A stretch of DNA of 64,000 nucleotides from contig NZ_ATUP01000001.1 in assembly GCF_000420265.1 (NCBI RefSeq), positions 2,170,001 to 2,234,000 on the forward strand. Reading direction: 5' to 3'. Under the pieces are notes generated by a model. It saw nothing but the letters and a program-made list of their open reading frames with translations. It was not told where the DNA came from and ran no database searches. Source of the stretch: Oceanicaulis alexandrii DSM 11625 (lineage in GTDB: Bacteria; Pseudomonadota; Alphaproteobacteria; Caulobacterales; Maricaulaceae). The position numbers and the translations under genes are program-made. Numbering within the stretch: the stretch's first letter is position 1; each line of letters opens with the position of its first letter. Shown one piece after another: positions 55,093-63,134 of the stretch.

Positions 55093-55590
55093 ATGTTTGG
55101 TGGTGAAAAGGCTGTAGCCAAGCGTCGGGAGGCGATCCGGATCGCCGATCAGGCGGCGGAGCACGCCCTGGATGCGCTGGCCGAGGGAGACCTCTCCCGC
55201 GCTCGTCAGGAATTGTCCGCTGTCCCTCGCAAACTCAAATTCGCTGATGGCGGCTGGAAGCCGGCGTTGGCGGCCGCTGTGGTCGACCTCGCCAGCGGCA
55301 AGCGCCGGTCGGGCAACGCCCGTTTGCTGGAAGTTTGCGCCGGGCTTGATGAAACGTCGCTGAGCAAGGACGACAAGGGCTATCTGCGCCTGTACGCGCT
55401 CTATCGCGCCATTGAAGCGTCCAAGGATGGCCGCGCGCCGGTCGAGTTGCGGGCTGAAGCGGAGAATTTCCGCTTTGACCAGATCATGGTCAGCCAGTCG
55501 CTGAAGACCCGGTTTCCGCTCAAAAAAGTTGAAGACGTGCAGACCGCCCCGCCGCCCATGTCGCCCCCGCCCGATGTGGGCGAGGTCTAG
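55093..55590 (+). CDS. Unrecognised helical protein at the end of the tad operon
   Basis: A 165-residue soluble protein that I cannot assign. It is mostly alpha-helical and Ala/Arg/Lys/Glu-rich, has a TPR-like spacing of short helices (DALAEGDLSRARQEL, later RLYALYRAIEAS) and ends in a Pro-rich tail (APPPMSPPPDVGE). No signal or membrane segment is present. The ATG follows AGAGGGAG. It lies 70 bases downstream of tadC on the same strand and converges on tadD, so a pilus-linked cytoplasmic role is possible but not shown. Confidence 0.7.
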   Translation: MFGGEKAVAKRREAIRIADQAAEHALDALAEGDLSRARQELSAVPRKLKFADGGWKPALAAAVVDLASGKRRSGNARLLEVCAGLDETSLSKDDKGYLRLYALYRAIEASKDGRAPVELRAEAENFRFDQIMVSQSLKTRFPLKKVEDVQTAPPPMSPPPDVGEV

Positions 55591-55609
55591 GCGCGCTCAA
55601 GGCGGCAGG

Positions 55610-56443
55610 CTAGCCGCCGAGCGCTTCAGAGCCCCGAAGCTGATCCCAGCTGCGCGGGCTGCTCATCAGGGCGCGGATATATTCAAGATTGGCGTCCGCC
55701 ATTTCAGGCGTTGAATCAATCAGCGCGATCTCGCGTGCTTCATCAAACCGGCCTTGCAGCGCCAGCGCCATGGCCAGATTCTGCCGCACTTCCGGGCCTG
55801 CCGTCACGGTTTGCATGGCTTGACGCAGAACCGTCTCGGCGCGTTCGGGTTCACCGCCCAGCAGATAGGACAGCGCCAGATTGTTCAGGATCGCCGGCTC
55901 GCCGGGCGCGAGGCCCAGGGCTTCCTGGAAACGTACGCGGGCCTGGTCAGGCCGCCCACTCTGGTCGAGTGCGACGCCCAGCGTGTTGATCAGGCGCCAG
56001 TCCGGTTCGCCCGCATTGAGCGCCCGCATCAGATACTCCACCGCTTGCGCGCCGCGCCCGTCCGCCGTCAGCGCCATGCCGTAGGCGCTCAGAAGCTCTT
56101 GATCGGCCGGATAAAGCGCCAAGGCCTGCCGTGCGACTTCCGCCGCGCGCTGACTGGAGCCCAGCTGGCGCAAAACGTCGGACAATTCATAGGCGGCTTC
56201 GCGGTCGCCGGGGTTCAGCTCATAGGCTTCCGCCCAGAACGCCGCCTGGGTCAGAAGGTCCTGATTATGGATGGCGTCGCGCTCGGCCGCCGTGGCGGGC
56301 GCGATGGAGCGTCCTTGCAGGGTTTCCGTCAGCTCTGCTTCCTGATCGGTGGGTTGCAGCTCGGCATGGGTCGCGCAGCCGGACAGGGCGACCAGACTGG
56401 CGGTGATCCACAGCGCGGTGATTGCGGGAGACGGGCGGGCCAT
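55610..56443 (-). CDS. tadD: TPR lipoprotein TadD
   Basis: A 277-residue lipoprotein (signal ends at LSGC, cysteine about residue 23). The body has about four or five tetratricopeptide repeats (about 75-250), for example AAEVARQALALYPADQELLSAYGMAL and QARVRFQEALGLAPGEPAILNNLA. TadD acts as an outer-membrane pilotin-like factor for the secretin. Here it is transcribed towards the main operon rather than as part of it. AAAGGTAGAGC precedes the ATG. Confidence 0.88.
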   Translation of the reverse strand: MARPSPAITALWITASLVALSGCATHAELQPTDQEAELTETLQGRSIAPATAAERDAIHNQDLLTQAAFWAEAYELNPGDREAAYELSDVLRQLGSSQRAAEVARQALALYPADQELLSAYGMALTADGRGAQAVEYLMRALNAGEPDWRLINTLGVALDQSGRPDQARVRFQEALGLAPGEPAILNNLALSYLLGGEPERAETVLRQAMQTVTAGPEVRQNLAMALALQGRFDEAREIALIDSTPEMADANLEYIRALMSSPRSWDQLRGSEALGG

Positions 56444-56591
56444 GCTCTACCTTTTTGACGTCAGGCTGTACGCATCCAATTGTATGCAGTGAGAGTGCCT
56501 GTGAGCCGGTCAAGAAGTCGTTAACGTTTCCACCGTGTTCACCTTTGGCGCCTCATGCCTGCAAGACCCTTGTGTGATTGAAAGAGTTAGC

Positions 56592-57962
56592 ATGACCGAC
56601 CTTTTCGCCTCGCCTTCAGACTTCGCCCGCACCGCACGCCTCGTCACGGCTTCCGGCCTGGAGGCCGAGCTGTCGCGTCTGAGCGATGCAAGCGCCGCCC
56701 ATGCGCGCGCCAGCGGGTTCGAGGCGGGACCGGGGCAGGTGGTGATGCTGCCGGGTGAGGCGGGGCTCGATGCGCTGGTCGGCGCAGGCGCGGGTCAGTC
56801 GCCTTTTGACGCTGCGGGCGCGGCCTTGGCCCTGCCGGAAGGCGATTGGGCCTATGACGGCCTGCCCGAGGGCTGGGACGCGACCCAGACCGCCATCGCC
56901 TTTGCGCTCGGCGGGTATCAGTTCACGCGCTACAAATCCCCCAAGCGCGCCCCGGCGCGTCTGGTGACGGCGCAACATTGCGATGTGGCCGAAGCCGAAC
57001 GCGTCGCCAAAGGGGTGATGCTGACGCGCGACCTGATCAACACCCCGGCGGGCGACATGCTGCCGTCGCATCTGGAAGACGAGGCGCGCAAACTGGCTGA
57101 GGCGCATGGCGCTTCAGTCAGCGTGATCACAGGCGATGACCTGCTGGCGCAGAACTATCCGATGATCCATGCCGTGGGCCGCGCCGCGACGGACGCCCCG
57201 CGCCTGATCGAGTTTGAATGGGGCGATGAGAGCCATCCGCGCTTGGCGCTTGTGGGCAAGGGGGTGTGCTTTGACTCCGGCGGCCTCGATATCAAACCCG
57301 CTGACGGCATGCTGCTGATGAAAAAGGATATGGGCGGCTCCGCCACGGTGCTGGGCCTCGCCTCCATGATCATGGACGCCAAACTGCCGGTGCGCCTGCA
57401 TGTGCTGATCCCGGCGGTGGAGAACGCCATTGCGGGCAACGCCTTCCGCCCCGGCGACATCCTGACAAGCCGCAAGGGCCTGACCGTTGAAGTGGGCAAT
57501 ACCGACGCGGAAGGCCGGCTGGTGCTGGCGGACGCCATCACCAGGGCGTGCGAATCCGATCCCGAGCTGCTGATCGACATGGCGACGCTGACCGGCGCCG
57601 CGCGTGTGGCGATGGGACCGGATGTGGCGCCGTTCTACACCGATGTGGACGCCATCGCGGAAGGCGTCGCCGAGGCGGGCGCGGCCATTGACGATCCCGT
57701 CTGGCGCCTGCCCTTGTGGAACCGCTATGACGATTGGCTCGACAGCCCGATCGCCGATCTAAGCTCCACCGGCTCTGGCCGTTTCGCCGGCTCGATCACC
57801 GCGGGATTGTTCCTGCGCCGGTTCGGATCGGACGCGAAAGAGTGGGCGCATTTCGACATTTTCGGCTGGACGCCGACGGCGCGGCCGGGGCGTCCGCAGG
57901 GCGGTGAAATGCTCGCGGGCCGAGCCGTCTACGCCTATCTCAAGACCCGTTTCGGAGCCTGA
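56592..57962 (+). CDS. M17 family leucyl aminopeptidase
   Basis: A 456-residue cytosolic aminopeptidase. The C-terminal catalytic domain has the two-metal site: VGKGVCFDSGGLDIKP, MLLMKKDMGGSA and NTDAEGRLVLADA, with DMATLTGAA after it. The N-terminal domain (about residues 1-150) is shorter and more divergent than in E. coli PepA, which is typical of the PepB-like alphaproteobacterial group. It removes N-terminal residues from peptides. The ATG is chosen because it is followed by the family N-terminus; a longer frame to 56535 lacks a ribosome site. It is 3 bases ahead of an NlpC/P60 gene, suggesting joint peptide/muropeptide recycling. Confidence 0.92.
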   Translation: MTDLFASPSDFARTARLVTASGLEAELSRLSDASAAHARASGFEAGPGQVVMLPGEAGLDALVGAGAGQSPFDAAGAALALPEGDWAYDGLPEGWDATQTAIAFALGGYQFTRYKSPKRAPARLVTAQHCDVAEAERVAKGVMLTRDLINTPAGDMLPSHLEDEARKLAEAHGASVSVITGDDLLAQNYPMIHAVGRAATDAPRLIEFEWGDESHPRLALVGKGVCFDSGGLDIKPADGMLLMKKDMGGSATVLGLASMIMDAKLPVRLHVLIPAVENAIAGNAFRPGDILTSRKGLTVEVGNTDAEGRLVLADAITRACESDPELLIDMATLTGAARVAMGPDVAPFYTDVDAIAEGVAEAGAAIDDPVWRLPLWNRYDDWLDSPIADLSSTGSGRFAGSITAGLFLRRFGSDAKEWAHFDIFGWTPTARPGRPQGGEMLAGRAVYAYLKTRFGA

Positions 57963-57965
57963 TCC

Positions 57966-58748
57966 ATGCGCGCCGCTCCTGTCACCTATCAAGTCACCGC
58001 CGGGGTCTCCGCGCTGCGCCGCACGCCGGCCGATGACGGAGCCATGGACACCCAGCTTCTCGCGGGCGAGACCTTTGAGGTGAGTGAGGAGGCGAATGGC
58101 TGGGGCCGGGGACGGGCGCCGCTCGACGGCTATGAAGGCTGGGTGGACATGGCGACGCTGTCCGCCCCCGCTCTGATCCCGACCCACACCGTCAAGACGC
58201 TGCGCACCTATGTCTATTCAGAGCCGGACCTGAAAAGCGCCCCGGTGTGCCTGATCTCCATGAACGCCAAGATCGTCGGCGCCCGGCGCGAAGGGCGCTT
58301 CATCGAGGCGCAGCGCATGGGCTGGGTGTTTGACGGGCATTTGCGCGCGGTGGGCGAAGACGCCGAGCCCGACTGGGTCGCTGTGGCGGAGCGGTTTGTT
58401 CACACGCCCTATCTGTGGGGCGGCAAGGAAAGCCTGGGGCTTGATTGCTCCGGTTTGATCCAGACCGCCATGGAGGCGGCGGGACGCTTCATCCCGCGCG
58501 ATTCCGGACAGCAGGAAGCCTGGGCGAAAGAGCACGGGGAAGCTGTAACGCTGACCGAGGATTTCAGCGGTCTCCAACGCGGCGACCTGGTGTTCTGGCC
58601 CGGGCATGTGGGCGTGATGACGGACGCGGACACTTTGCTGCACGCCAATGGCCATCACATGATGACCGTGGCCGAGAACCTGTCTCGCGCCGCTCGAAGG
58701 ATCGCCTTTCATTATGCGCCGCCGACCGGCGTCTATCGGCTGGGCTAG
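57966..58748 (+). CDS. NlpC/P60 family cysteine peptidase with SH3-like domains
   Basis: A 260-residue enzyme. Two SH3b-like modules (about residues 10-60 and 75-122) precede the NlpC/P60 domain (about 133-255) with catalytic C161 in GLDCSGL and the histidine in GHVGVM; a third polar residue (H225 in LHANGHH) is plausible. The family cleaves D-Glu-DAP bonds in murein peptides. No signal peptide is seen, so it may process recycled muropeptides in the cytoplasm, as YkfC-type enzymes do. The start is 3 bases after the aminopeptidase stop, so the two likely form an operon. Confidence 0.9.
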   Translation: MRAAPVTYQVTAGVSALRRTPADDGAMDTQLLAGETFEVSEEANGWGRGRAPLDGYEGWVDMATLSAPALIPTHTVKTLRTYVYSEPDLKSAPVCLISMNAKIVGARREGRFIEAQRMGWVFDGHLRAVGEDAEPDWVAVAERFVHTPYLWGGKESLGLDCSGLIQTAMEAAGRFIPRDSGQQEAWAKEHGEAVTLTEDFSGLQRGDLVFWPGHVGVMTDADTLLHANGHHMMTVAENLSRAARRIAFHYAPPTGVYRLG

Positions 58749-58842
58749 GCTTCGTTCATCCTGTTGATTAAAGCTTGATCAAATTCCGTCTGTTATCGTT
58801 CGCACAGTGCTTCAGGATACTGCGTGGATGAAGGAGACGCCT

Positions 58843-59856
58843 GTGCTCGGCAGGGTGAAACTTAATGACGAGCCGGGGCGACTGGCCGCGCTTTATCGCT
58901 ATCAGGTGCTCGACACCGGCCCGGAACGCCCGTTCGAGACTGTGGTTTCCTTGATCGAGGATCTGCTGGAGACGCCAATCTGCGCGGTGAACCTGCTTGA
59001 CGCCGACCGTCAGTGGTTCAAGGCGCGTCGCGGGCTGGATGTCTGCGAGACGGCTCGCGAGATCGCCTTTTGCAGTCAGGCCATCGAGCAGGCCGAGCCT
59101 CTCATCGTACCCGACGCCGCGGCGGACCCGCGCTTCGCCGAGAACTCGATGGTGACGGGCGAGCCGCATATCCGCGCCTATGCCGGCGTGCCGCTTGTCT
59201 CTCCCGACGGCTACCAGATTGGTACGTTGTGCGCGATCGACACCAAGCCGCGCGACTTTGCCGAGCATGAAATCAAGCTGCTCACCAAGTGCGCCAAGCT
59301 GGTGGTTGATGAGCTGGAGCTGCGATTGCAGGCGGGCACGGATGAGCTGACCGGGGTGATGTCGCGCCGGTACTGGATGATGACGGTCCAGGAAGAGATC
59401 CAGCGCGCGGCGCGTAACGCCAACTTGTTGTCGATCGCCATGTTCGACATCGACAAGTTCAAACGCATCAATGACACCTATGGCCATGCGTTCGGCGATC
59501 TTGTGATCAAGAGTGTGGTCAACGCCTGTCTGGAGCATGTCCGGGCCGGCTCCAAGCTGGGCCGCCTGGGGGGCGAGGAATTTGTGCTCCTGTTCACCGA
59601 ATGCGCCCTGGACCAGGCGGTGGTCGCCGCCGAACGGTGTCGCCGCGCCATCGAGGACATTCGTCTGACGGCGCCCAATGGCGACGAGGTGCGCGTCACC
59701 GCCAGCTTTGGCGTTGCGCCGCTGTTTTCTTACTCGCTATCGTCTGATGATCTTATCGAACTGGCCGACCGCGCGCTCTACCGGGCCAAGCATGCGGGCC
59801 GAAACCGGCTGGAAGTGGGCCAGGTGGCCGCCAACATCTACCCTGACAGCGCCTGA
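58843..59856 (+). CDS. GAF-GGDEF diguanylate cyclase
   Basis: A 337-residue soluble protein. A GAF domain (about residues 20-155: ICAVNLLDADRQWFKAR through TLCAIDTKPRDF) is joined to a GGDEF domain (about 170-330) with the active-site form GGEEF in RLGGEEFVLL and DIDKFKRINDTYGH. It should synthesise c-di-GMP; the R-x-x-D inhibitory-site motif just upstream of GGEEF is not evident. The GTG at 58843 is chosen because AAGGAG lies 6 bases before it; two earlier in-frame starts (58807 and 58828) lack such sites. Confidence 0.91.
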   Translation: MLGRVKLNDEPGRLAALYRYQVLDTGPERPFETVVSLIEDLLETPICAVNLLDADRQWFKARRGLDVCETAREIAFCSQAIEQAEPLIVPDAAADPRFAENSMVTGEPHIRAYAGVPLVSPDGYQIGTLCAIDTKPRDFAEHEIKLLTKCAKLVVDELELRLQAGTDELTGVMSRRYWMMTVQEEIQRAARNANLLSIAMFDIDKFKRINDTYGHAFGDLVIKSVVNACLEHVRAGSKLGRLGGEEFVLLFTECALDQAVVAAERCRRAIEDIRLTAPNGDEVRVTASFGVAPLFSYSLSSDDLIELADRALYRAKHAGRNRLEVGQVAANIYPDSA

Positions 59857-60861
59857 TCAGATCAGGGCGTTCGCCAGATAGGGCAGGCTGACATCCATGC
59901 GGTAATCAATGGCGGAATGAGTGTCGGGGAACTCTTCATAGCGGTGTTTGACGCCCAGCTCGGTCAGGCGCCGGGTCAGGCGCCGCGCGCCATAGACCAG
60001 GTCGTACTGGTCCACGTCGCCGCAATCAATGAACAGCGCTTTCAGGGTGTTGAGCCCGGCATGATGGGTCTCCACCAGGGTCAGCGGATCCCAGGCCAGC
60101 CAGTTTGACCACAAGTCCTGGATGCGCTCGCAGGTGTCGAGCGTCACCGGCAGGCGCACGCCGAAGGGCTGACTGGGATCAGGGTCATAGGTCGCCGCCA
60201 TCGCAAACGTCATCAGGGCGTGAATATCGTCGCCCTTGGGCTTTTCACTGGTCTCAAGCTGATGGATGAACGCCTCCACCGAGCCATGCTTGGCGATGGC
60301 GCGCAGGGCTGCGGGAAAATCGCGCGCATAACACAGCTCAAACGCCATATCGCCGGAATGGCACGCCGCAGCCGCCCAGAAATCGTTATGCTTCAGGGCG
60401 TGGACGATCGAACCATAGCCGCCCGAGCTTTTGCCGAACACGCCGCGCTTGCCCGCGCCGCCGCAGTTGAACCGGCTTTCCACTGCGGGCACGAACTCGG
60501 TGATCAGGATGTCCTCCCACGGCCCCATGGCGGACGAGTTCACATACTGATTGCCGCCCAGGCGCGTGAAGCAGTCGGGAAACGCCACGACCACCGGGGG
60601 CAGCACGCCGTCGCCGATCAGCCGATCCAGGCGCTCAGGCACGTTCTCCCCGAAATTCTTCCACGCGGTATGAGACAGGCCGGAGCCGGTATAACCGGTC
60701 AGATCCACCAGCAGGGGCAGGTCCGTCCCGTCATGACCATGCGGCGTATAGACGTCGATCTCGCGCGCCGTGGGATCGCCCAGCAGATTGCCTTCAAGCA
60801 GCTTGGAGTGGACCGTGATCCGGGTCAGCGTTCCGGCAGGGTGCGTGGTGCGACGGGTCAT
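59857..60861 (-). CDS. Alpha/beta hydrolase, putative esterase (D family)
   Basis: A 334-residue esterase-like hydrolase. The nucleophile serine is in FGKSSGGYGSI, and the oxyanion region in LLVDLTGYTGSGLSHTAWKNF precedes it. Late histidines (FPDTHSAIDYR) supply the catalytic His. The fold resembles the esterase-D/antigen-85 superfamily. The substrate is unknown; no signal peptide is present. AAGGAG precedes the ATG by 6 bases. It converges on the GGDEF gene with no gap and lies 15 bases from recR on the same strand. Confidence 0.83.
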   Translation of the reverse strand: MTRRTTHPAGTLTRITVHSKLLEGNLLGDPTAREIDVYTPHGHDGTDLPLLVDLTGYTGSGLSHTAWKNFGENVPERLDRLIGDGVLPPVVVAFPDCFTRLGGNQYVNSSAMGPWEDILITEFVPAVESRFNCGGAGKRGVFGKSSGGYGSIVHALKHNDFWAAAACHSGDMAFELCYARDFPAALRAIAKHGSVEAFIHQLETSEKPKGDDIHALMTFAMAATYDPDPSQPFGVRLPVTLDTCERIQDLWSNWLAWDPLTLVETHHAGLNTLKALFIDCGDVDQYDLVYGARRLTRRLTELGVKHRYEEFPDTHSAIDYRMDVSLPYLANALI

Positions 60862-60876
60862 GGCAGGCTCCTTGGA

Positions 60877-61473
60877 TCAGGCAGGGCGTCGTGAGCGGAA
60901 GGCGGCGGTCAGCGTCCCGTCGTCGAGATAATCTAGCTCGCCGCCCACCGGCACGCCGCGCGCCAGCGAGGTGATGTCCACGCTCGCTTCGGCCAACTTG
61001 TCGGCGAGGAAATGGGCGGTGGTCTGGCCGTCCACCGTGGCGTTGAGCGCCAGGATGATTTCCTTGACGTCCTCACGGCCCGCCCGCTCGATCAGGCCGG
61101 CCACGTTGAGGTCTTCAGGGCCGACGCCGTCGAGCGCGGAGAGCACCCCGCCCAGTACATGATAGCGGCCGCGAAAGGCGCTGGCGCGTTCCAGCGCCCA
61201 CAGATCGCCCACGGTCTCCACCACGCAGATAACGCTGTCATCGCGGCGGTGATCGCTGCACACCGCGCAAGGATCGGTGACGTCAAGATTGCCGCAGGTC
61301 GAGCAGGCGCTGACCTTCTCCGCCGCCTCGGCGAGAGCGTCGGCCAGCGGCATCATCAATTGCTCGCGCTTTTGCAACAGAGACAGCGAGGCGCGCCGCG
61401 CCGAGCGCGGCCCCAGGCCGGGCAGCTTGGAGAGGAGCTGGATCAGACGCTCGATTTCAGGACCAGCGGACAT
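60877..61473 (-). CDS. recR: Recombination protein RecR
   Basis: A 198-residue DNA-repair protein of standard length. It has an N-terminal helix-hairpin-helix ([14 protein letters not shown]), a four-cysteine zinc finger ([16 protein letters not shown]), and a Toprim domain ([16 protein letters not shown] ... [16 protein letters not shown]) ending in [16 protein letters not shown]. RecR loads RecA at gaps together with RecO and RecF. In most relatives recR directly follows dnaX-ybaB; here an acyltransferase gene on the opposite strand lies between. GAGG precedes the ATG. Confidence 0.96.
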   Translation of the reverse strand: MSAGPEIERLIQLLSKLPGLGPRSARRASLSLLQKREQLMMPLADALAEAAEKVSACSTCGNLDVTDPCAVCSDHRRDDSVICVVETVGDLWALERASAFRGRYHVLGGVLSALDGVGPEDLNVAGLIERAGREDVKEIILALNATVDGQTTAHFLADKLAEASVDITSLARGVPVGGELDYLDDGTLTAAFRSRRPA

Positions 61474-61653
61474 GGGCGCCTCGATTGGGAATCACTTTTG
61501 TGAGGGTAGGGCGCGAGGCTAGCCAAGGCTATATGGGCGGCCAGCAAGCGACATTGCGAGTGCTCGCGTCCCTGTTTACGCCTTGTCCATGCATCAAGGG
61601 AGCTGTTAACTGGATGCAACTCATGAGGGTGGGCTAGTTGCGGGGGGCGAGGG

Positions 61654-62766
61654 GTGACGGGCGAATCGATAAAACCACAAGAAATCCGCACCTTGACGGT
61701 ATTAAGAGGTGTTGCTGCCAGTTGGGTCGTTCTTTTTCACTTCGCCGGCCACTTTAACTTGAATCTGAAAAGCGTGACCATCATCGCCAATGGTTTTCTG
61801 GCGGTGGACCTGTTCTTCTATTTGAGCGGCTTCATAATTTTCCTTGTATATTTTCAAGGCTTTGAAAGAGGTCGCTTCAGATTTTTCGACTTCATCAAGA
61901 AGCGGTTCGCTCGTTTGTATCCCGTCCATTTCGTCACAACAGTGCTGATCGCGGGCCTTTTCCTGGTATCAGCTGCAGCGGGCATCCGTCCCTTGCCGGA
62001 CACGTTCAACGCTTACCATTTCCTGATCAATATTCTGATGGTGCATGCATGGGGTCTGAGCGGATCCCTCAGCTTCAACTATCCCTCATGGTCTATCTCA
62101 GCGGAAATGTTCGCATATGCGCTGTTCCCCATTATGGCTCTGTTTGTGCTCAAGTTCAGGCTTTGGATCGTTGGACTGACCGCCTTTGTGCTCCTGAGCC
62201 TGCTGGCGATTTTCGCTCGCGAATGGCTTGGTCGTCCTCTGGTGCACCTGACCTATGACTTCTCGATCCTCAGGATTTTGCCTGAATTCCTGATCGGCGG
62301 GTGGACGTACATGGTCGTCCGCTCCCTTTCACGGCCTTCCCCAACCGTAGTGAGGATTGCATGCGCTGGCTCTGTATTGGTCACGCTGGTGCTGTTCTCG
62401 GTCTGGGAGGCGTCGGTGTATATGACGCTGATTTTCCCGGTCCTTATCGCAAGCCTTTATCTACTGGAAACAGGTCGTGAAGAGCAGGCGACGCCTAAGG
62501 GACCAGCATTCCTGATGCTGCCTTATGAGAGCTTGGTCTATCTGGGGAAAATCTCGTACTCACTTTACATGATCCACGCCTTTTTCGAGATGACGTGCTT
62601 CAGTGTGATCGAAAAAGTGTTTGACCATCCGGCCGACGCCGTACCCTTGTTTTGGCTTTTCCCGGTCATGATACTGACCTTTGTCGGCGCCGCGATTGTC
62701 TACGAGCTTGTTGAAAAGCCCGGTCGAAAATACACGCTGGGCGTTCTAGTCGGACGTAAGTCCTGA
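61654..62766 (+). CDS. Membrane acyltransferase, OafA/YrhL (Acyl_transf_3) family
   Basis: A 370-residue integral-membrane acyltransferase with about ten helices. The N-terminal motif RGVAASWVVLFHF (the R and H are catalytic in this family) is followed by FLAVDLFFYLSGFI, another family hallmark. It would transfer acetyl or similar groups to a polysaccharide, lipid A or peptidoglycan-related sugar. The start is GTG after a GGGGGGCGAGG stretch. Composition is more AT-rich than its neighbours (about 53% G+C in the 60 bases at 62041-62100). The gene sits between recR and ybaB on the opposite strand to both, so it looks inserted into an ancestral dnaX-ybaB-recR order. Confidence 0.88.
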   Translation: MTGESIKPQEIRTLTVLRGVAASWVVLFHFAGHFNLNLKSVTIIANGFLAVDLFFYLSGFIIFLVYFQGFERGRFRFFDFIKKRFARLYPVHFVTTVLIAGLFLVSAAAGIRPLPDTFNAYHFLINILMVHAWGLSGSLSFNYPSWSISAEMFAYALFPIMALFVLKFRLWIVGLTAFVLLSLLAIFAREWLGRPLVHLTYDFSILRILPEFLIGGWTYMVVRSLSRPSPTVVRIACAGSVLVTLVLFSVWEASVYMTLIFPVLIASLYLLETGREEQATPKGPAFLMLPYESLVYLGKISYSLYMIHAFFEMTCFSVIEKVFDHPADAVPLFWLFPVMILTFVGAAIVYELVEKPGRKYTLGVLVGRKS

Positions 62767-62789
62767 GACCTTAGGCGGGGAGCTAGCCC

Positions 62790-63134
62790 CTAGAAGGGTC
62801 CCGGCTTGGTGCCGAAGGGCAGGTCGATGCCCGGCGGCAGGCCCATGCCTTTGGTGGCGTCGCTCATGGCGTCGGCCTGGGCCTTGTCGGCCTTGCGCTT
62901 GGCGTCGTTATGGGCGGCCTTGATCAGGTCTTCCAGGATGGCGGGGTCTTCGGGATCGATGACGGATTTGTCGATCTCAAGCCCGCGCATTTCGCCCTTG
63001 GCGGTCAGGGTCAGCTTAACCAGGCCGGCGCCGGCTTCGCCGGTGACTTCCAGCGTCTCCAGACGTTCCTGGGCTTCGGCCATCTTGGCCTGCATTTCCT
63101 GGGCTTTCTTCATCAGCCCGCCAAGGTCTTTCAT
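62790..63134 (-). CDS. YbaB/EbfC family nucleoid-associated protein
   Basis: A 114-residue protein of the expected length and order of features: a long N-terminal helix with LMKKAQEMQAKMAEAQ, then a central beta region (VTGEAGAGLVKLTLTAKGEM), and a C-terminal helix with AKRKADKAQADAMSDATKGMGLPPG. It binds DNA as a dimer and is usually co-transcribed with dnaX. The start overlaps the dnaX stop by 4 bases. Confidence 0.95.
   Translation of the reverse strand: MKDLGGLMKKAQEMQAKMAEAQERLETLEVTGEAGAGLVKLTLTAKGEMRGLEIDKSVIDPEDPAILEDLIKAAHNDAKRKADKAQADAMSDATKGMGLPPGIDLPFGTKPGPF

Noticed and set aside
61474-61653. Possible small RNA (for example SRP RNA) next to recR
   Set aside because: I looked for the conserved SRP tetraloop region and extended helix and did not find them; the gap looks like a promoter region.
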